Below, one piece after another: positions 34,474 to 44,857 of a stretch of 64,000 nucleotides of DNA; the first letter of the stretch is position 1, and each line of letters starts with the position of its first letter. Where the stretch lies: NCBI RefSeq assembly GCF_019931675.1, contig NZ_CP082922.1, forward strand, positions 2,123,001-2,187,000. Direction: 5' to 3'. Source of the DNA: Nocardioides rotundus (GTDB lineage Bacteria; Actinomycetota; Actinomycetes; Propionibacteriales; Nocardioidaceae). Below the pieces are notes generated by a model. The model saw only the letters and a program-made list of their open reading frames with translations. It was not told the origin of the DNA and searched no databases. The position numbers and the translations under genes are program-made.

Positions 34474-35367
34474 ATGGACGTCGCCAGCATTCCCCTGCCC
34501 GCACTGGACCGGGCGGAGGTCGTCGTACCCGCTCCGGGCCCCGGCCCCGGCAACTGGGCGGGCGCCGCGTCGGCCACACTGGTCGACGGCGAGGTCTATC
34601 TCGCCTACCGGGTGCGTCGACCGCTCAGCGAGGGAAGGGGCGTGGCAACCCAGGTGGTGCGCCTCCCCGACGGGGTGACGCCGGTCCCGGTCTGCGAGGT
34701 CTCTCGCGACGACTTCGGGGCCGAGTCCTTCGAGCGGCCGGTCGTGCTGCGCCGCCCCGACGGCGGCTGGCGGCTCTATCTCTCCTGCGCCACGCCGGGC
34801 AGCAAGCACTGGTGGATCGAGGCGCTCGACGCCGATCGCCCCGAGGACCTGCCCCGGGGCCGCCGCACGGTGGTGCTCCCCGGCGACGATCGGGTCGGGG
34901 TCAAGGACCCGGTGATCACCGTCCGCGACGGGTTGTGGGAGATGTGGGTGTGCGAGCACCCGCTGACCGAGCCCGGCCACGAGGACCGGATGTCCACGGC
35001 CTACCTGACCAGCGACGACGGCCTGTCCTGGCACCGGCACGGCACGGTGCTCCAACCGGGGGCAGGCGACTGGGACCAGCGCGGCACCCGGGTCACCGCC
35101 GTGCTCTCGCACGACCCGCTGACGGTCCTGTACGACGGCCGCGCCACCGCCGAGGAGAACTGGCACGAGCGCACAGGGCTCGCCCGGCTCGACGCGGACG
35201 GCGGCCTGCACCCGGACCGGTCCGTGCCGGCGATCGGCTCGCCGCACTCTGACGGGGCGCTGCGCTACGTGACCGCCGTACTCCTGGAGGACGGGCCGAC
35301 CCGCTTCTACGCCGAGGCCGCCCGCCCCGACGGGGGGCACGACCTGGTGACCTCGCTCAGCCGGTAG
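34474..35367 (+). CDS. Glycoside hydrolase-like five-bladed beta-propeller protein
   Basis: 297 aa, no signal peptide. Repeating strands (VYLAYRVRRP, FERPVVLRRPDGGWRLYLSC, VKDPVITVRDGLWEMWV, RMSTAYLTSDDGLSWHRHG) resemble the GH43/GH130 propeller fold, with Asp/Glu residues at blade starts. The substrate and even hydrolytic activity are uncertain. The TTG at 34468 is an alternative start, but the promoter places the transcript start at the ATG. It overlaps the convergent sulfotransferase gene by 11 nt. Confidence 0.7.
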   Translation: MDVASIPLPALDRAEVVVPAPGPGPGNWAGAASATLVDGEVYLAYRVRRPLSEGRGVATQVVRLPDGVTPVPVCEVSRDDFGAESFERPVVLRRPDGGWRLYLSCATPGSKHWWIEALDADRPEDLPRGRRTVVLPGDDRVGVKDPVITVRDGLWEMWVCEHPLTEPGHEDRMSTAYLTSDDGLSWHRHGTVLQPGAGDWDQRGTRVTAVLSHDPLTVLYDGRATAEENWHERTGLARLDADGGLHPDRSVPAIGSPHSDGALRYVTAVLLEDGPTRFYAEAARPDGGHDLVTSLSR

Positions 35368-36337
35368 CCGCGGTGCGGCTCGCGGCACGACTGGCGAAGG
35401 ACTCCCCATCGCGGTGCCGTCGCCACTCCTCGAAGGACTGCCCGGTGAGCGTCTCGAGGAGGGTGATGTCGGCCAGATGCGGCTCGAGCAGGGCCGTTCG
35501 CTGCTCCGGCGCCAGCTTCGGCCGCGCGGGGTCTCCGCCCTTCTGCAGCTGGTTCACCAGCGGCTGGCTCAGCCGGCGCCAGACCTGCGGCGGCAGGAAC
35601 TGCCCGGCGGCGGCACCAGCCCGGATCACCGGTCCGACGGTGCGCGCCCGCACGCCGTCGCGGACGAAGGGCCGGGAGTTGTCCGCCGGGATCTGCCGGG
35701 CGTCGACCTGCGGCACCCCGAGGAAGCTGCATACCCGGCCGAGCGTGGCATCGGGAGCCTCCACCAGCTCGCGATAGCGCAAGAGCAGGATCTGCTCCCG
35801 CGGGAAGTGGCCGTAGAGATCGGCCAGCTGTCGGCCATACATCCCCAGCCGCGAGTAGTGCCAGAACGGGGCCCACCCGGCATCGACCCGTCGGGGCTCG
35901 CGGGCGATCGCCTCGACGATGTCGGCGCAGGGCTCCAGCCCGTCCATCCACAGGTGCATCCAGTTGGAGTACGCCCGGTCGACCGGGTCGCGCAGCACGG
36001 CGATCAGCTTGGCGTCGGGCCGGTCAGCCGCGATCCGCCTGCGGGCGTCGCGGTGGTAGAGGTAGAACGGCGTGCTCTCCCCCCGCAGCTGACCCGCCTG
36101 CGCCCCGTCGAAGAGAGCGAGGTAGCGCTCGCGTTGCCAGATCCACTCCTGGTTGCTGTGCGCGTCGCCCGGGCCCTTGTAGGCCGGCGGCGGCGAGTCG
36201 CCGCACATGTAGTACTTCGGCTCCTTTACCGGGCTGAGGAAGAGGCCGGGGTGACCGGCCAGAGCGCTGTGCAGCGCGCTGGTCCCCGCCTTCGGGGCGC
36301 CGATCAGGAAGAAGTCGGGCGGTCGACGAAGATCCAT
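35357..36337 (-). CDS. PAPS-dependent sulfotransferase
   Basis: 326 aa cytosolic sulfotransferase fold. The 5'-phosphosulfate loop is FFLIGAPKAGTSALHSAL (residues 9-26) and the 3'-phosphate motif is VLRDPVDRAYSNWMH. Similar enzymes modify glycolipids, carbohydrates or small molecules; the acceptor is unknown. A TAGAGT box at 36344-36349 lies 6 nt before the ATG, so the message is probably leaderless. Confidence 0.87.
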   Translation of the reverse strand: MDLRRPPDFFLIGAPKAGTSALHSALAGHPGLFLSPVKEPKYYMCGDSPPPAYKGPGDAHSNQEWIWQRERYLALFDGAQAGQLRGESTPFYLYHRDARRRIAADRPDAKLIAVLRDPVDRAYSNWMHLWMDGLEPCADIVEAIAREPRRVDAGWAPFWHYSRLGMYGRQLADLYGHFPREQILLLRYRELVEAPDATLGRVCSFLGVPQVDARQIPADNSRPFVRDGVRARTVGPVIRAGAAAGQFLPPQVWRRLSQPLVNQLQKGGDPARPKLAPEQRTALLEPHLADITLLETLTGQSFEEWRRHRDGESFASRAASRTAATG

Positions 36338-36380
36338 GCATTAACTCTAGAGACTAACTAGCCTTAGAGCCAGGGCGGGT

Positions 36381-37316
36381 TCACTGGACCGCCTTCACCA
36401 GGGTCAGGCACCGGGTGATCCACCGCCGCTCCTGCGCGCTGAGCTCGCGATCGGCACGCCGGGCGTCCTGCACGGCCCATCCGGCATTGAGCACCATCCG
36501 CACGATCACCCAGTCCCGCGCCCGCTCCTCGTCCAGCTCCGCCACGTCCACGAGCGTGTGGAAGCGTCGTCGCACCCCGTCGCGCACGCTCTCCACCGCC
36601 GTCGGCGCCTCCAGCTCCTCCATCCGGTTCCACAGCATCGGCGCCGGCTCGTAGTGCGGATCGCCGCTCATCGGCTTGGGGTCGATCACCAGCCACGGGT
36701 CCCGCTCGGCGGCCAGCACGTTGCCGTAGTGCAGATCGCCGTGGATCAGGACGCCGGTCGAGGCCGGGTCGGCGACCAGGTCGCGGGCGAGCGAGAGCGC
36801 CTGATCGATATAGCGTCGCGGCAGAGGTACGGCGGAGCCGAGGGCCGCCAGATCGTCGGCCCAGTGCTCGACGTACTCCGTCAGCAGCCGCAGGCGTCCC
36901 GGCGACGGCACATGCAGCCGCCGGTAGAAGCCGGCCACCAGCTCGCACGCCTCCACGTCCCACAGGTCGGAGAGGTCCTGCTCACCGAGCCGCTCCAGGA
37001 GCAGCGCGCGACGGCGCGGGTCGGCCCGGATCAGGCGGACGGCGCCGTCCCCGCCCCAGGTCTGCAGCGCGAGCGCCTCGTGCGCGGACTCGTCGTCGCC
37101 GTCGAAGGTGACCTTGAGGACGACCCGCTCGCCCTCCCGGTCGCGGACCGGCACGACGAGGGAGGTGTAGCCATGCAGGGCGGGCCCGTCCCGCCGCAGC
37201 CCCCACTCCTCGACCAGCTCATCGGCGAGCGCCGGCAACCGGTCCAGCCACGCGCCCCAGTCGGGGCCGAGCCCACGCTGCTCCTCCAGGCCGTCGGGGA
37301 TCCGCACCCACCCCAT
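36381..37316 (-). CDS. Aminoglycoside/hydroxyurea-type phosphotransferase
   Basis: 311 aa, APH(6)/hydroxyurea kinase family (PF04655-like). The catalytic loop LIHGDLHYGNVL and the metal motif LVIDPKPMSGDPHYEPAP are the family hallmarks, and the upstream ATP-binding Lys is in RVVLKVTFDG. Members phosphorylate streptomycin at O6 or hydroxyurea; chromosomal homologues often have unknown substrates. Two 21-bp repeats stand immediately upstream. Confidence 0.82.
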   Translation of the reverse strand: MGWVRIPDGLEEQRGLGPDWGAWLDRLPALADELVEEWGLRRDGPALHGYTSLVVPVRDREGERVVLKVTFDGDDESAHEALALQTWGGDGAVRLIRADPRRRALLLERLGEQDLSDLWDVEACELVAGFYRRLHVPSPGRLRLLTEYVEHWADDLAALGSAVPLPRRYIDQALSLARDLVADPASTGVLIHGDLHYGNVLAAERDPWLVIDPKPMSGDPHYEPAPMLWNRMEELEAPTAVESVRDGVRRRFHTLVDVAELDEERARDWVIVRMVLNAGWAVQDARRADRELSAQERRWITRCLTLVKAVQ

Positions 37317-37324
37317 TCTCCACG

Positions 37325-37366
37325 CCGAGTCGGCGCCACTTCACCCCGAGTCGGCGCCAGTTGACG
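37325..37366 (+). repeat. 21-bp repeat, site D (two tandem units)
   Basis: CCGAGTCGGCGCC at 37325 and again at 37346, exactly 21 bp apart, in the divergent gap between the kinase gene and the small HTH gene. Confidence 0.85.
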
Positions 37367-37408
37367 TACGACGCTGAGCGTTCACGCAAGGAATGCAAGG
37401 ATCAAGGC

Positions 37409-37714
37409 ATGCCGGACGAGACCGAAGCACGAGGCCGACTCCCCTCGCGCGGCGCCATCCGAGTGGAGGACTTCTGCGTCGCGACCGGACTGGACCACGC
37501 CACGGTCGTTCGCCTGATGCGTGAGGGAAAGCTCGCCGGTGCGCTCTGGAGGGACAAGGAGTCAACAAGGCCGTTCGGGTTGATAGACGACCAACTGCCT
37601 TCCCGTCAGGCGCTCCTGGCCTTGGGGCTGCGCGTCAGGCCGGACTATGACCCGGCAGACCATCGCTCCTTCACGACGGACGACCACGAGGACGATGCGG
37701 AGGCTGGGAGCTAG
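37409..37714 (+). CDS. Small excisionase/MerR-like DNA-binding protein
   Basis: 101 aa. Residues about 14-60 (IRVEDFCVATGLDHATVVRL, then MREGKLAGALW) look like the winged helix of HTH_17/excisionase proteins; the acidic tail is disordered. An AAGGA-type ribosome binding site precedes ATG 37409. Role unknown; it may regulate the downstream AlkZ-like gene 32 bp away or be a leftover of a mobile element. Confidence 0.65.
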   Translation: MPDETEARGRLPSRGAIRVEDFCVATGLDHATVVRLMREGKLAGALWRDKESTRPFGLIDDQLPSRQALLALGLRVRPDYDPADHRSFTTDDHEDDAEAGS

Positions 37715-37746
37715 GCGCCTCCGCGCCATGCCCTACCGTGCTGGGC

Positions 37747-38856
37747 ATGCGGCTGGACTGGGGCGAGCTCGCCGCCAGAGCGCTGGCACGGCAGTTCCCG
37801 ACCGAGGCACTGGGTGCGTCCGCGTTGCTCGACCGGGTCGGGCCGATCCAGTCACAGACCGCGCGCTCCCCCTTCCTGGCGCTGGCGGCGCGCGGCGGGG
37901 TCGACCATGCCGCTCTGACGGCGGCCTACGAGGACGCCGAGGTCGTCCGGGGCAGCACCCTGCGCGGGACGGTGCATACCGCGACGGCGACGCAGCACCG
38001 CGGCCTCGATGCCGCCGCCCGAGTGGGCCAGCGCGTCTACTGGCTCCGCCAGCTCGGGCTGCAGCGCGGCACGCCCGAGGATCTGTGGGACTCCCTGGAG
38101 GCGTATGCCGCCGGCGCGTGGCGAACACCCGACGAGCTACGGACGCGTCTCGACGACTGGCTCGTCGAACAGGGCGAGGACCCGGACCGGCTGCACCCGC
38201 ACACGGGCCGGTACCTCGCGATCGGTCACGGCGGGCTGGTCCGCCGGCCCCTGAAGGGCGGCTGGGAGGGGCAAGGCGCACCCGGTTACCGCTCCGCAGC
38301 CGAGGTCACCGGGCTGCCACGGCCGGCGCGCGAGCCCGCGCTGGATGATCTGATCCGGCTTCACCTGCGCAGCCATGGCCCATCGAGCCGCGAGGACATC
38401 GCATGGTGGGCCGGGCTGCCAGCTCGCACCGTGGACGAGGTCGTCGAGCGGCTCTCCGGTCTGATCCAGTACGACGGCCCGCTGGACCGCGCGTACTTCG
38501 ACCTGCCGGACGCGCCGGGCCCGCGCGACCTGCCCGGCGTACGCCTGCTGCCCGAGTTCGACGCACTGCTGTGCGCCTACGACTCCAAGGCCCGGGACCG
38601 ATTCGTGACCCGCTCGCATCACGAGGTGTTGTGGTCCTCAGCCAACGGGCTGCTGCTGCCTGCCCTGTTGGTCGACGGCCGGATCACCGGCTTCTGGCGC
38701 GCCACCGGATCGGCGAAGCGTCGCCCGATGGAGGTGACCTGGTTCGCCGGGACCCGCCGCCCGCGCAAGGCAGAGCTGGCCGAGGCGGTCGCCCGGGTCG
38801 AGGCCGCTCTCGGGATCGAGATCACCGAGCTCACCCTCACCCGCGCCTCCGCCTGA
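37747..38856 (+). CDS. AlkZ-like winged-helix DNA glycosylase family protein
   Basis: 369 aa, HTH_42/AlkZ family (PF06224-like). The N-terminal segment has Gln35-Ser-Gln37 in GPIQSQTARSPFLALAAR, the Q-x-Q pair that AlkZ enzymes use to excise bulky alkyl or crosslinked bases; YcaQ-type members have Q-x-D instead. Three winged-helix units follow, and the C-terminus ends in the family's AEAVARVEAALG helix. Glycosylase activity is inferred. TACCGT at 37734-37739 is 7 nt before ATG 37747, a leaderless start. Confidence 0.75.
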   Translation: MRLDWGELAARALARQFPTEALGASALLDRVGPIQSQTARSPFLALAARGGVDHAALTAAYEDAEVVRGSTLRGTVHTATATQHRGLDAAARVGQRVYWLRQLGLQRGTPEDLWDSLEAYAAGAWRTPDELRTRLDDWLVEQGEDPDRLHPHTGRYLAIGHGGLVRRPLKGGWEGQGAPGYRSAAEVTGLPRPAREPALDDLIRLHLRSHGPSSREDIAWWAGLPARTVDEVVERLSGLIQYDGPLDRAYFDLPDAPGPRDLPGVRLLPEFDALLCAYDSKARDRFVTRSHHEVLWSSANGLLLPALLVDGRITGFWRATGSAKRRPMEVTWFAGTRRPRKAELAEAVARVEAALGIEITELTLTRASA

Positions 38857-38866
38857 CCCGATTCCG

Positions 38867-38887
38867 CCGAGTCGGCGCGGTGGCGAT
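38867..38887 (+). repeat. 21-bp repeat, site E (one unit)
   Basis: CCGAGTCGGCGCGGTGGCG, a single unit with a diverged tail, between the AlkZ-like gene and the next promoter. Confidence 0.6.
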
Positions 38888-38890
38888 CAC

Positions 38891-38924
38891 TTGCGAAGGT
38901 GGAAAGTGATGCGATAAGTTTCCA
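38891..38924 (+). promoter_or_regulatory. Promoter and operator of the membrane protein-regulator operon
   Basis: -35 TTGCGA (38891-38896), 18-bp spacer, -10 TAAGTT (38915-38920), ending 6 nt before ATG 38927. An inverted repeat TGGAAA-N13-TTTCCA (38900-38924) spans the spacer and -10, so a bound repressor would block the polymerase. Confidence 0.65.
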
Positions 38925-38926
38925 GT

Positions 38927-39376
38927 ATGGAAAACGATGAGTTGACAGCACAGATGCGGGAGATCGAGCGCGGCGAGGCCGCGGGGTGGATCGACGACGC
39001 GACCCCGCCTGCCTGGTTCCCCGCCTACTTCGGGGCGTACGGCGCGATCCTGGCCGCTGCGATCGGCTACCTCGACGGCTGGGTCGCCGCCCTGGTGGAG
39101 CTGGCACTGGTCGGCTCAGCCCTGGTCCTGATCACCCGGATGCGCCGCCGCCGCGGCACCTGGCCCACCGGCAACGCGCCACGGGAGCTACACCGATCCA
39201 CCGCGGTCCTGGTGGGTGGCGTCATCGCCGTCGGCCTCCTCTGCTGGCTGGTCGGTGCTCAGGTGAGCGTGTTCGCCGCGGTCGTCCTGGCCGGCGTGCT
39301 CAGCGCGGCCCTGATGGTCTGGTACCGGCGGGAGTACGCCGCCGGCGTGGCCGCCGTACGCCGGAGGCTGGCGTGA
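38927..39376 (+). CDS. Four-helix membrane protein of unknown function
   Basis: 149 aa. A charged N-terminus (about 1-30) then four membrane segments in two pairs (about 33-50, 52-72, 88-108, 112-132) and a basic end. No family function recognised. Leaderless start. The stop overlaps the GTG of the downstream regulator by 4 nt, the arrangement of membrane-protein/winged-helix pairs in which the regulator controls both. Confidence 0.75.
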   Translation: MENDELTAQMREIERGEAAGWIDDATPPAWFPAYFGAYGAILAAAIGYLDGWVAALVELALVGSALVLITRMRRRRGTWPTGNAPRELHRSTAVLVGGVIAVGLLCWLVGAQVSVFAAVVLAGVLSAALMVWYRREYAAGVAAVRRRLA

Positions 39377-39681
39377 CCACCACGAGCGGCTCCGCGCTGG
39401 ACGAGCTCGACCCGGTCCTCACCGCACCCAAGCGGCTGGCGATCATGGCGGTGCTCGCCTCCTCCGCCTCCACCGACTTCCCCTTCCTGCGCGACCACCT
39501 CGGCGTCAGCGACTCCGACCTGTCCAAGCAGGCCTCGGCACTGGAGGCCGCGGGCTACCTGAGGATCAGCAAGTCAGGACGCGGCCGCGGCGCCAGTACG
39601 TCGTACCAGGCGACCAAGGCGGGCAAGGCCGCCTACCGCCGCCACCGGGAGGCTCTCCGCCGGCTCCTGGCCGATGACTGA
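39373..39681 (+). CDS. Small winged-helix transcriptional regulator
   Basis: 102 aa, HTH_27/MarR-like (PF13601-type): LDPVLTAPKRLAIMAVLAS, LRDHLGVSDSDLSKQASALE (recognition helix region) and YLRISKSGRGRGASTSYQAT (wing). Likely autorepressor acting at the TGGAAA-N13-TTTCCA site of its operon (inference). Ends 15 nt before the convergent lepA stop. Confidence 0.82.
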   Translation: MTTTSGSALDELDPVLTAPKRLAIMAVLASSASTDFPFLRDHLGVSDSDLSKQASALEAAGYLRISKSGRGRGASTSYQATKAGKAAYRRHREALRRLLADD

Positions 39682-39696
39682 AGTCACCTAGCCGAC

Positions 39697-41568
<1,872 letters not shown>

Positions 41569-41669
41569 GTGCACCCTTCGGGAGTACGGCGGACGGGTCG
41601 GCCCATCCTCCCATGCCCCCGGTCGCCGGACCCAACTCCCACGATCCGGTATCGATTCGCCCGATCCGG

Positions 41670-41698
41670 TTGCGGCACCCCTCCCCCGCGCCTACGCT
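41670..41698 (+). promoter_or_regulatory. Promoter of the riboswitch-NlpC/P60 transcript
   Basis: TTGCGG (41670-41675), 17-bp spacer, TACGCT (41693-41698), just before the riboswitch. Confidence 0.65.
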
Positions 41699-41704
41699 CC
41701 CGGG

Positions 41705-41908
41705 GCTGACAACTTCATCGTTCACCGGCCGCGGACCATGCCGAGTCCTGCCCGATCCGCGGCTCACCCCCGATCACGAACGAGGGCAGGAGCGGGGGAC
41801 CCACCGGTTCCACCGCCCGCGCGGCCAGCGCGGGCTCGGGGTGAAGTCGCACGCGTGCGACGGGGCACTTCCGGCCCCAACCCGACAGCTCACCCCGCAG
41901 GCATCGGG
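41705..41908 (+). ncRNA. c-di-AMP riboswitch (ydaO/yuaA type)
   Basis: The leader carries the conserved blocks of the ydaO-yuaA class in order: GCCGAGTCCTGCCC (near 41740), GCAGGAGCGGGGGACCCACC (from 41786), CTCGGGGTGAAGTCG (from 41835) and CCCGACAGCTCACCCCGCAG (41881-41900). In actinobacteria this element usually turns off cell-wall hydrolase genes when c-di-AMP is high, matching the NlpC/P60 gene 11 nt downstream. The 351-bp gap before that gene is otherwise empty. Confidence 0.88.
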
Positions 41909-41919
41909 AAGGGAACCCC

Positions 41920-42414
41920 ATGTCCGGCTCCATCGGCGCGCTCCGTCGCGTGCCTCACTTCATCGTCACCGTCCTGGCGGCGCTCGCGCTCGCGGTGTCC
42001 CTGGCCGTGGTCACCGCACCGCGGGCCGACGCGGCGACCCGCGGCGAGCGGATCCAGCAGGCCAAGCAGGTCGCGCTCAACCAGATCGGCGACCCCTACC
42101 GCTACGGCGCCGCCGGCCCGGACCGCTTCGACTGCTCGGGCCTGATCTACTTCGCGACGCACAAGAAGGGCTTCACCGGCGTGCCGCGCACCAGCAGCGC
42201 CCAGGCTCGGTGGATGCGCAAGATCCCCAAGTCGGCGATGCGTCCCGGGGACTTCATGTACTTCTACAACTCCAGCGGCGTCTACCACGCCGCGATCTTC
42301 CTCGGCTGGAAGAACGGTCGCCGGGTGATGGTCAACTCGCCCGGATCCGGGCAGCGGGTGCAGCGGGACAACCCGTGGACCACGAAGTGGATGGCGCGCA
42401 CGCTGCGCCGATGA
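41920..42414 (+). CDS. Secreted NlpC/P60 peptidoglycan hydrolase
   Basis: 164 aa. Signal peptide about 1-39 (PRADAA), then the catalytic domain: Cys72 in [11 protein letters not shown], His123 in [10 protein letters not shown] and Asn139 at the third position. The family cleaves D-Glu-meso-DAP type links in wall peptides. It is short, with no anchoring or substrate domains. AAGGGA precedes the ATG; expression should respond to c-di-AMP through the upstream riboswitch. Its stop overlaps the kinase gene start. Confidence 0.9.
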   Translation: MSGSIGALRRVPHFIVTVLAALALAVSLAVVTAPRADAATRGERIQQAKQVALNQIGDPYRYGAAGPDRFDCSGLIYFATHKKGFTGVPRTSSAQARWMRKIPKSAMRPGDFMYFYNSSGVYHAAIFLGWKNGRRVMVNSPGSGQRVQRDNPWTTKWMARTLRR

Positions 42415-43355
42415 GCGACCAGATCGCACCCGTCCCGCACGGACGTACGGCCCGGCGGCTCTCGTGGCAGCACCTGCCACCGGAGCTCCGGGCCGCCGTG
42501 GAGCGGCAGCTGGGCTCCCCCGTGGCCGAGGCGGCGTCCCAGGACGCCGGGTTCACCCCGGGCTTCGCCTCGGTGCTGACGTGCGCGGACGGGTCGCGAC
42601 ACTTCGTCAAGGCTGCCTCGACCGCGGCCCAGCGGCCCTTCGCCGACGCCTACCGCGAGGAGGGCCGCCGATTGGCGTCGCTGGACCCGTCCGTGCCGGC
42701 CCCGGCGCTGCGCTGGCGGATCGACGAGGACTGGGTGGTGCTCGGGATCGAGTACGTCGACGGCCGGGCACCGCGGCGTCCCTGGGTCGCCGAGGAGCTG
42801 CAGCGGGCACTCGGCCTGCTCGAGACGTGCGCCGAGGCCCTGACGCCCGTCCCGGAACGGTGGCGACTGGCCACCGTCGCCGAGGAGCTGGCCGGCTGGC
42901 CGGCCCACTGGGGCCGGGTGCGACGTACGCGCACCGACCTGCCCCACCTCGACGAGGCCGCCGAGCTCGCGGCCGGCTTCGCCGAGGTGACCGCCGGGGA
43001 CACGGTCGTCCACACCGAGGCCCGCGGCGACAACATGCTGCTCGGCGAGCGCGGGCAGGCCTGGCTGTGCGACTGGAACTTCCCCGTCCGGGGAGCCGCC
43101 TGGATCGACCCGGTCTGGCTGCTGGTCGAGGCGTACGGCGACGGCCTGGACGCCGACGCCCACCTGGCCGGCTGTCCCCTCACTGCCGACGTACCCGCCG
43201 AGCATGTCGACCGGGTGCTGGCCCTGCTCGCGGGCTACCTGCTGAAGTCCGCGGACGACCGGGTGCCGCCCGCGTCGCCGCACCTGCGCCGGCACCAGGC
43301 CTGGCTCGGGGAGGCGGCCTTCGACTGGTTGGCGGCCCGTCGCGGCTGGGCCTGA
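42411..43355 (+). CDS. Phosphotransferase-family kinase, altered catalytic loop
   Basis: 314 aa, APH-like fold: ATP-binding Lys67 (HFVKAAS), catalytic loop [10 protein letters not shown] (201-210) and metal Asp221 in LCDWNFP. The loop normally reads H-x-D-x4-N; here Glu203 replaces the Asp, which could lower or alter activity. Translation is coupled to the NlpC/P60 gene (ATGA overlap), so it is under the same riboswitch. Substrate unknown. Confidence 0.75.
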   Translation: MSDQIAPVPHGRTARRLSWQHLPPELRAAVERQLGSPVAEAASQDAGFTPGFASVLTCADGSRHFVKAASTAAQRPFADAYREEGRRLASLDPSVPAPALRWRIDEDWVVLGIEYVDGRAPRRPWVAEELQRALGLLETCAEALTPVPERWRLATVAEELAGWPAHWGRVRRTRTDLPHLDEAAELAAGFAEVTAGDTVVHTEARGDNMLLGERGQAWLCDWNFPVRGAAWIDPVWLLVEAYGDGLDADAHLAGCPLTADVPAEHVDRVLALLAGYLLKSADDRVPPASPHLRRHQAWLGEAAFDWLAARRGWA

Positions 43356-43362
43356 CCGGGAT

Positions 43363-43392
43363 TTGGGCCGCTCGGAGACCCGCTGGTAGCGT
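43363..43392 (+). promoter_or_regulatory. rpsT promoter
   Basis: TTGGGC (43363-43368), 18-bp spacer, TAGCGT (43387-43392), giving a leader of about 100 nt before rpsT. Confidence 0.55.
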
Positions 43393-43495
43393 TCGTCCTT
43401 GCGTGTCCGGCATTCCTGCCTGCCCTCTGCGCGGGAGGCCGAGACCCACCAGACGTCGCACCGTACATCCGACCCGACACGAAGGCACACCACCA

Positions 43496-43756
43496 GTGGC
43501 GAACATCAAGTCCCAGATCAAGCGGAACAAGCAGAACGAGAAGCGCCACGAGCGCAACAAGGCGGTCAAGTCCAGCCTGAAGACCGCCGTCCGCAAGTTC
43601 CGCGAGGCCGCCGAGGCCGGCGACAAGGACAAGGCCGTCGCGCTCGGGCGGGACGCCAGCCGTGCGCTGGACAAGGCCGTGTCCAAGGGCGTGATCCACA
43701 AGAACCAGGCGGCGAACCGCAAGTCGAAGATCGCCAAGCGCGCCGCCTCGCTCTGA
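43496..43756 (+). CDS. rpsT: 30S ribosomal protein S20
   Basis: 86 aa, Lys/Arg-rich helical protein starting [20 protein letters not shown]. It binds the 16S rRNA body early in 30S assembly. GTG start; GAAGG lies about 10 nt upstream. Convergent with holA, the usual neighbour. Confidence 0.96.
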   Translation: MANIKSQIKRNKQNEKRHERNKAVKSSLKTAVRKFREAAEAGDKDKAVALGRDASRALDKAVSKGVIHKNQAANRKSKIAKRAASL

Positions 43757-43766
43757 TCCTCACCGC

Positions 43767-43803
43767 CGGCCCGGCCGTCATCCTCGCGATGGCTGCCGGG
43801 CCG
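43767..43803 (+). terminator. Hairpin between rpsT and holA
   Basis: CGGCCCGGC / GCCGGGCCG, perfect 9-bp stem with a 19-nt loop, starting 11 nt after the rpsT stop. No T-run. Confidence 0.5.
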
Positions 43804-43834
43804 TCGCATGTCCGGGCTCGGGACCGGGAGCCGC

Positions 43835-44818
43835 TCAGCGCTGCTCGCGCAGCGCGGTGACCCGGAGCACCAGGCGCTCCAAGGCGTAGGAGGCGTCCGA
43901 GGCGGCGCCCTTGACCTGCGCGTCGGCCTCGGCGACCGCCCGCACCGCGAGCCCGAGCGCCTGCGGGTCCCAGCCCCGGGCCTGGTCGCGGATCGTGCGC
44001 ACCTTCCACGGCGGGACGCCCACCTCGCGGGCCAGGTCGTTGTCGCGCATGCCGCGCGGGGCCGAGACGAAGCGGGCCAGCCCGCGCACTCCCCCGGCGA
44101 AGGCGGAGGTCACCAGCACCGGCGCGACGCCGGCGTCCATCGCCCACCGCAGCTCCTCCAGCGCCGTGGTGCGCCGCCCCCAGAACGCGGCGTCGGCGAC
44201 CGCGAACGACTTCGCCTCCGCACGCCCGCCGAAGTAGCGCTTGACCCGCTCGGCGGTCAGGGTCTCCCCCGGGAAGTCGTTGACCAGCTGGTCGCAGGCC
44301 GCCGCGAGGGCCCGGAGGTCCGCACCGACGCCGGTGATGAGCGCATCGGCGGCATCCCGCTCGATCGAGCCGCGGTGGCTGCGCACCTCGGCAGCCACGA
44401 AGCCCGGCAGCTCGGAGGGCCTCAGCTCGGTGGACTTCACCTCGGTGACCCCGGGCAGCTTGCGCAGCTTGGTCAGCGTGCCGCTGCCCTTCTGTCCCCC
44501 GGAGTGCAGCAGCACCAGGGCGACGTCCTCCACCGGAGCGGTCGCGTAGTCGACCAGCCCGGCCACGCTCTCGTCGGGCAGGTTCTCCAGGCCCAGCACC
44601 ACCACGCAGCGGGTGCTGGAGAACAGCGACGGGGCGGACAGCTCGCCCAGGGTGGCCAGGGAGAGCTCAGAGCCCGTGGTCTCGGAGACCTCCGCCTCGG
44701 GGTCGTGCTCGCGGACCGCGCGCTTGACGGCGGTGACGGTGCGCTCGCTGAGGAACTCCTCCTTGCCGGTCACCAGGGTGACCCGGCCGAGAACGTCGGA
44801 TGCCCGCGGACCTGCCAT
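43835..44818 (-). CDS. holA: DNA polymerase III delta subunit
   Basis: 327 aa clamp-loader subunit: domain I starts VTLVTGKEEFLSERTV, and the C-terminal helical domain has KVRTIRDQARGWDPQALG. ATG 44818 is chosen; a CAGGCT box 7 nt upstream (44826-44831) fits a leaderless start, while the open frame reaches GTG 44848. Confidence 0.9.
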   Translation of the reverse strand: MAGPRASDVLGRVTLVTGKEEFLSERTVTAVKRAVREHDPEAEVSETTGSELSLATLGELSAPSLFSSTRCVVVLGLENLPDESVAGLVDYATAPVEDVALVLLHSGGQKGSGTLTKLRKLPGVTEVKSTELRPSELPGFVAAEVRSHRGSIERDAADALITGVGADLRALAAACDQLVNDFPGETLTAERVKRYFGGRAEAKSFAVADAAFWGRRTTALEELRWAMDAGVAPVLVTSAFAGGVRGLARFVSAPRGMRDNDLAREVGVPPWKVRTIRDQARGWDPQALGLAVRAVAEADAQVKGAASDASYALERLVLRVTALREQR

Positions 44819-44857
44819 GCCTCGCAGCCTGCCACACGGCACCGACACTCCCCGGAG

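Noticed and set aside
28241..38887. 21-bp repeats considered as a CRISPR remnant
   Set aside because: Units abut with no spacers and occur at five separate sites; no cas genes.
42411..43355. Kinase called a pseudogene because of the altered loop
   Set aside because: Full length, in frame, other catalytic residues present and translation coupled; Glu may still work.
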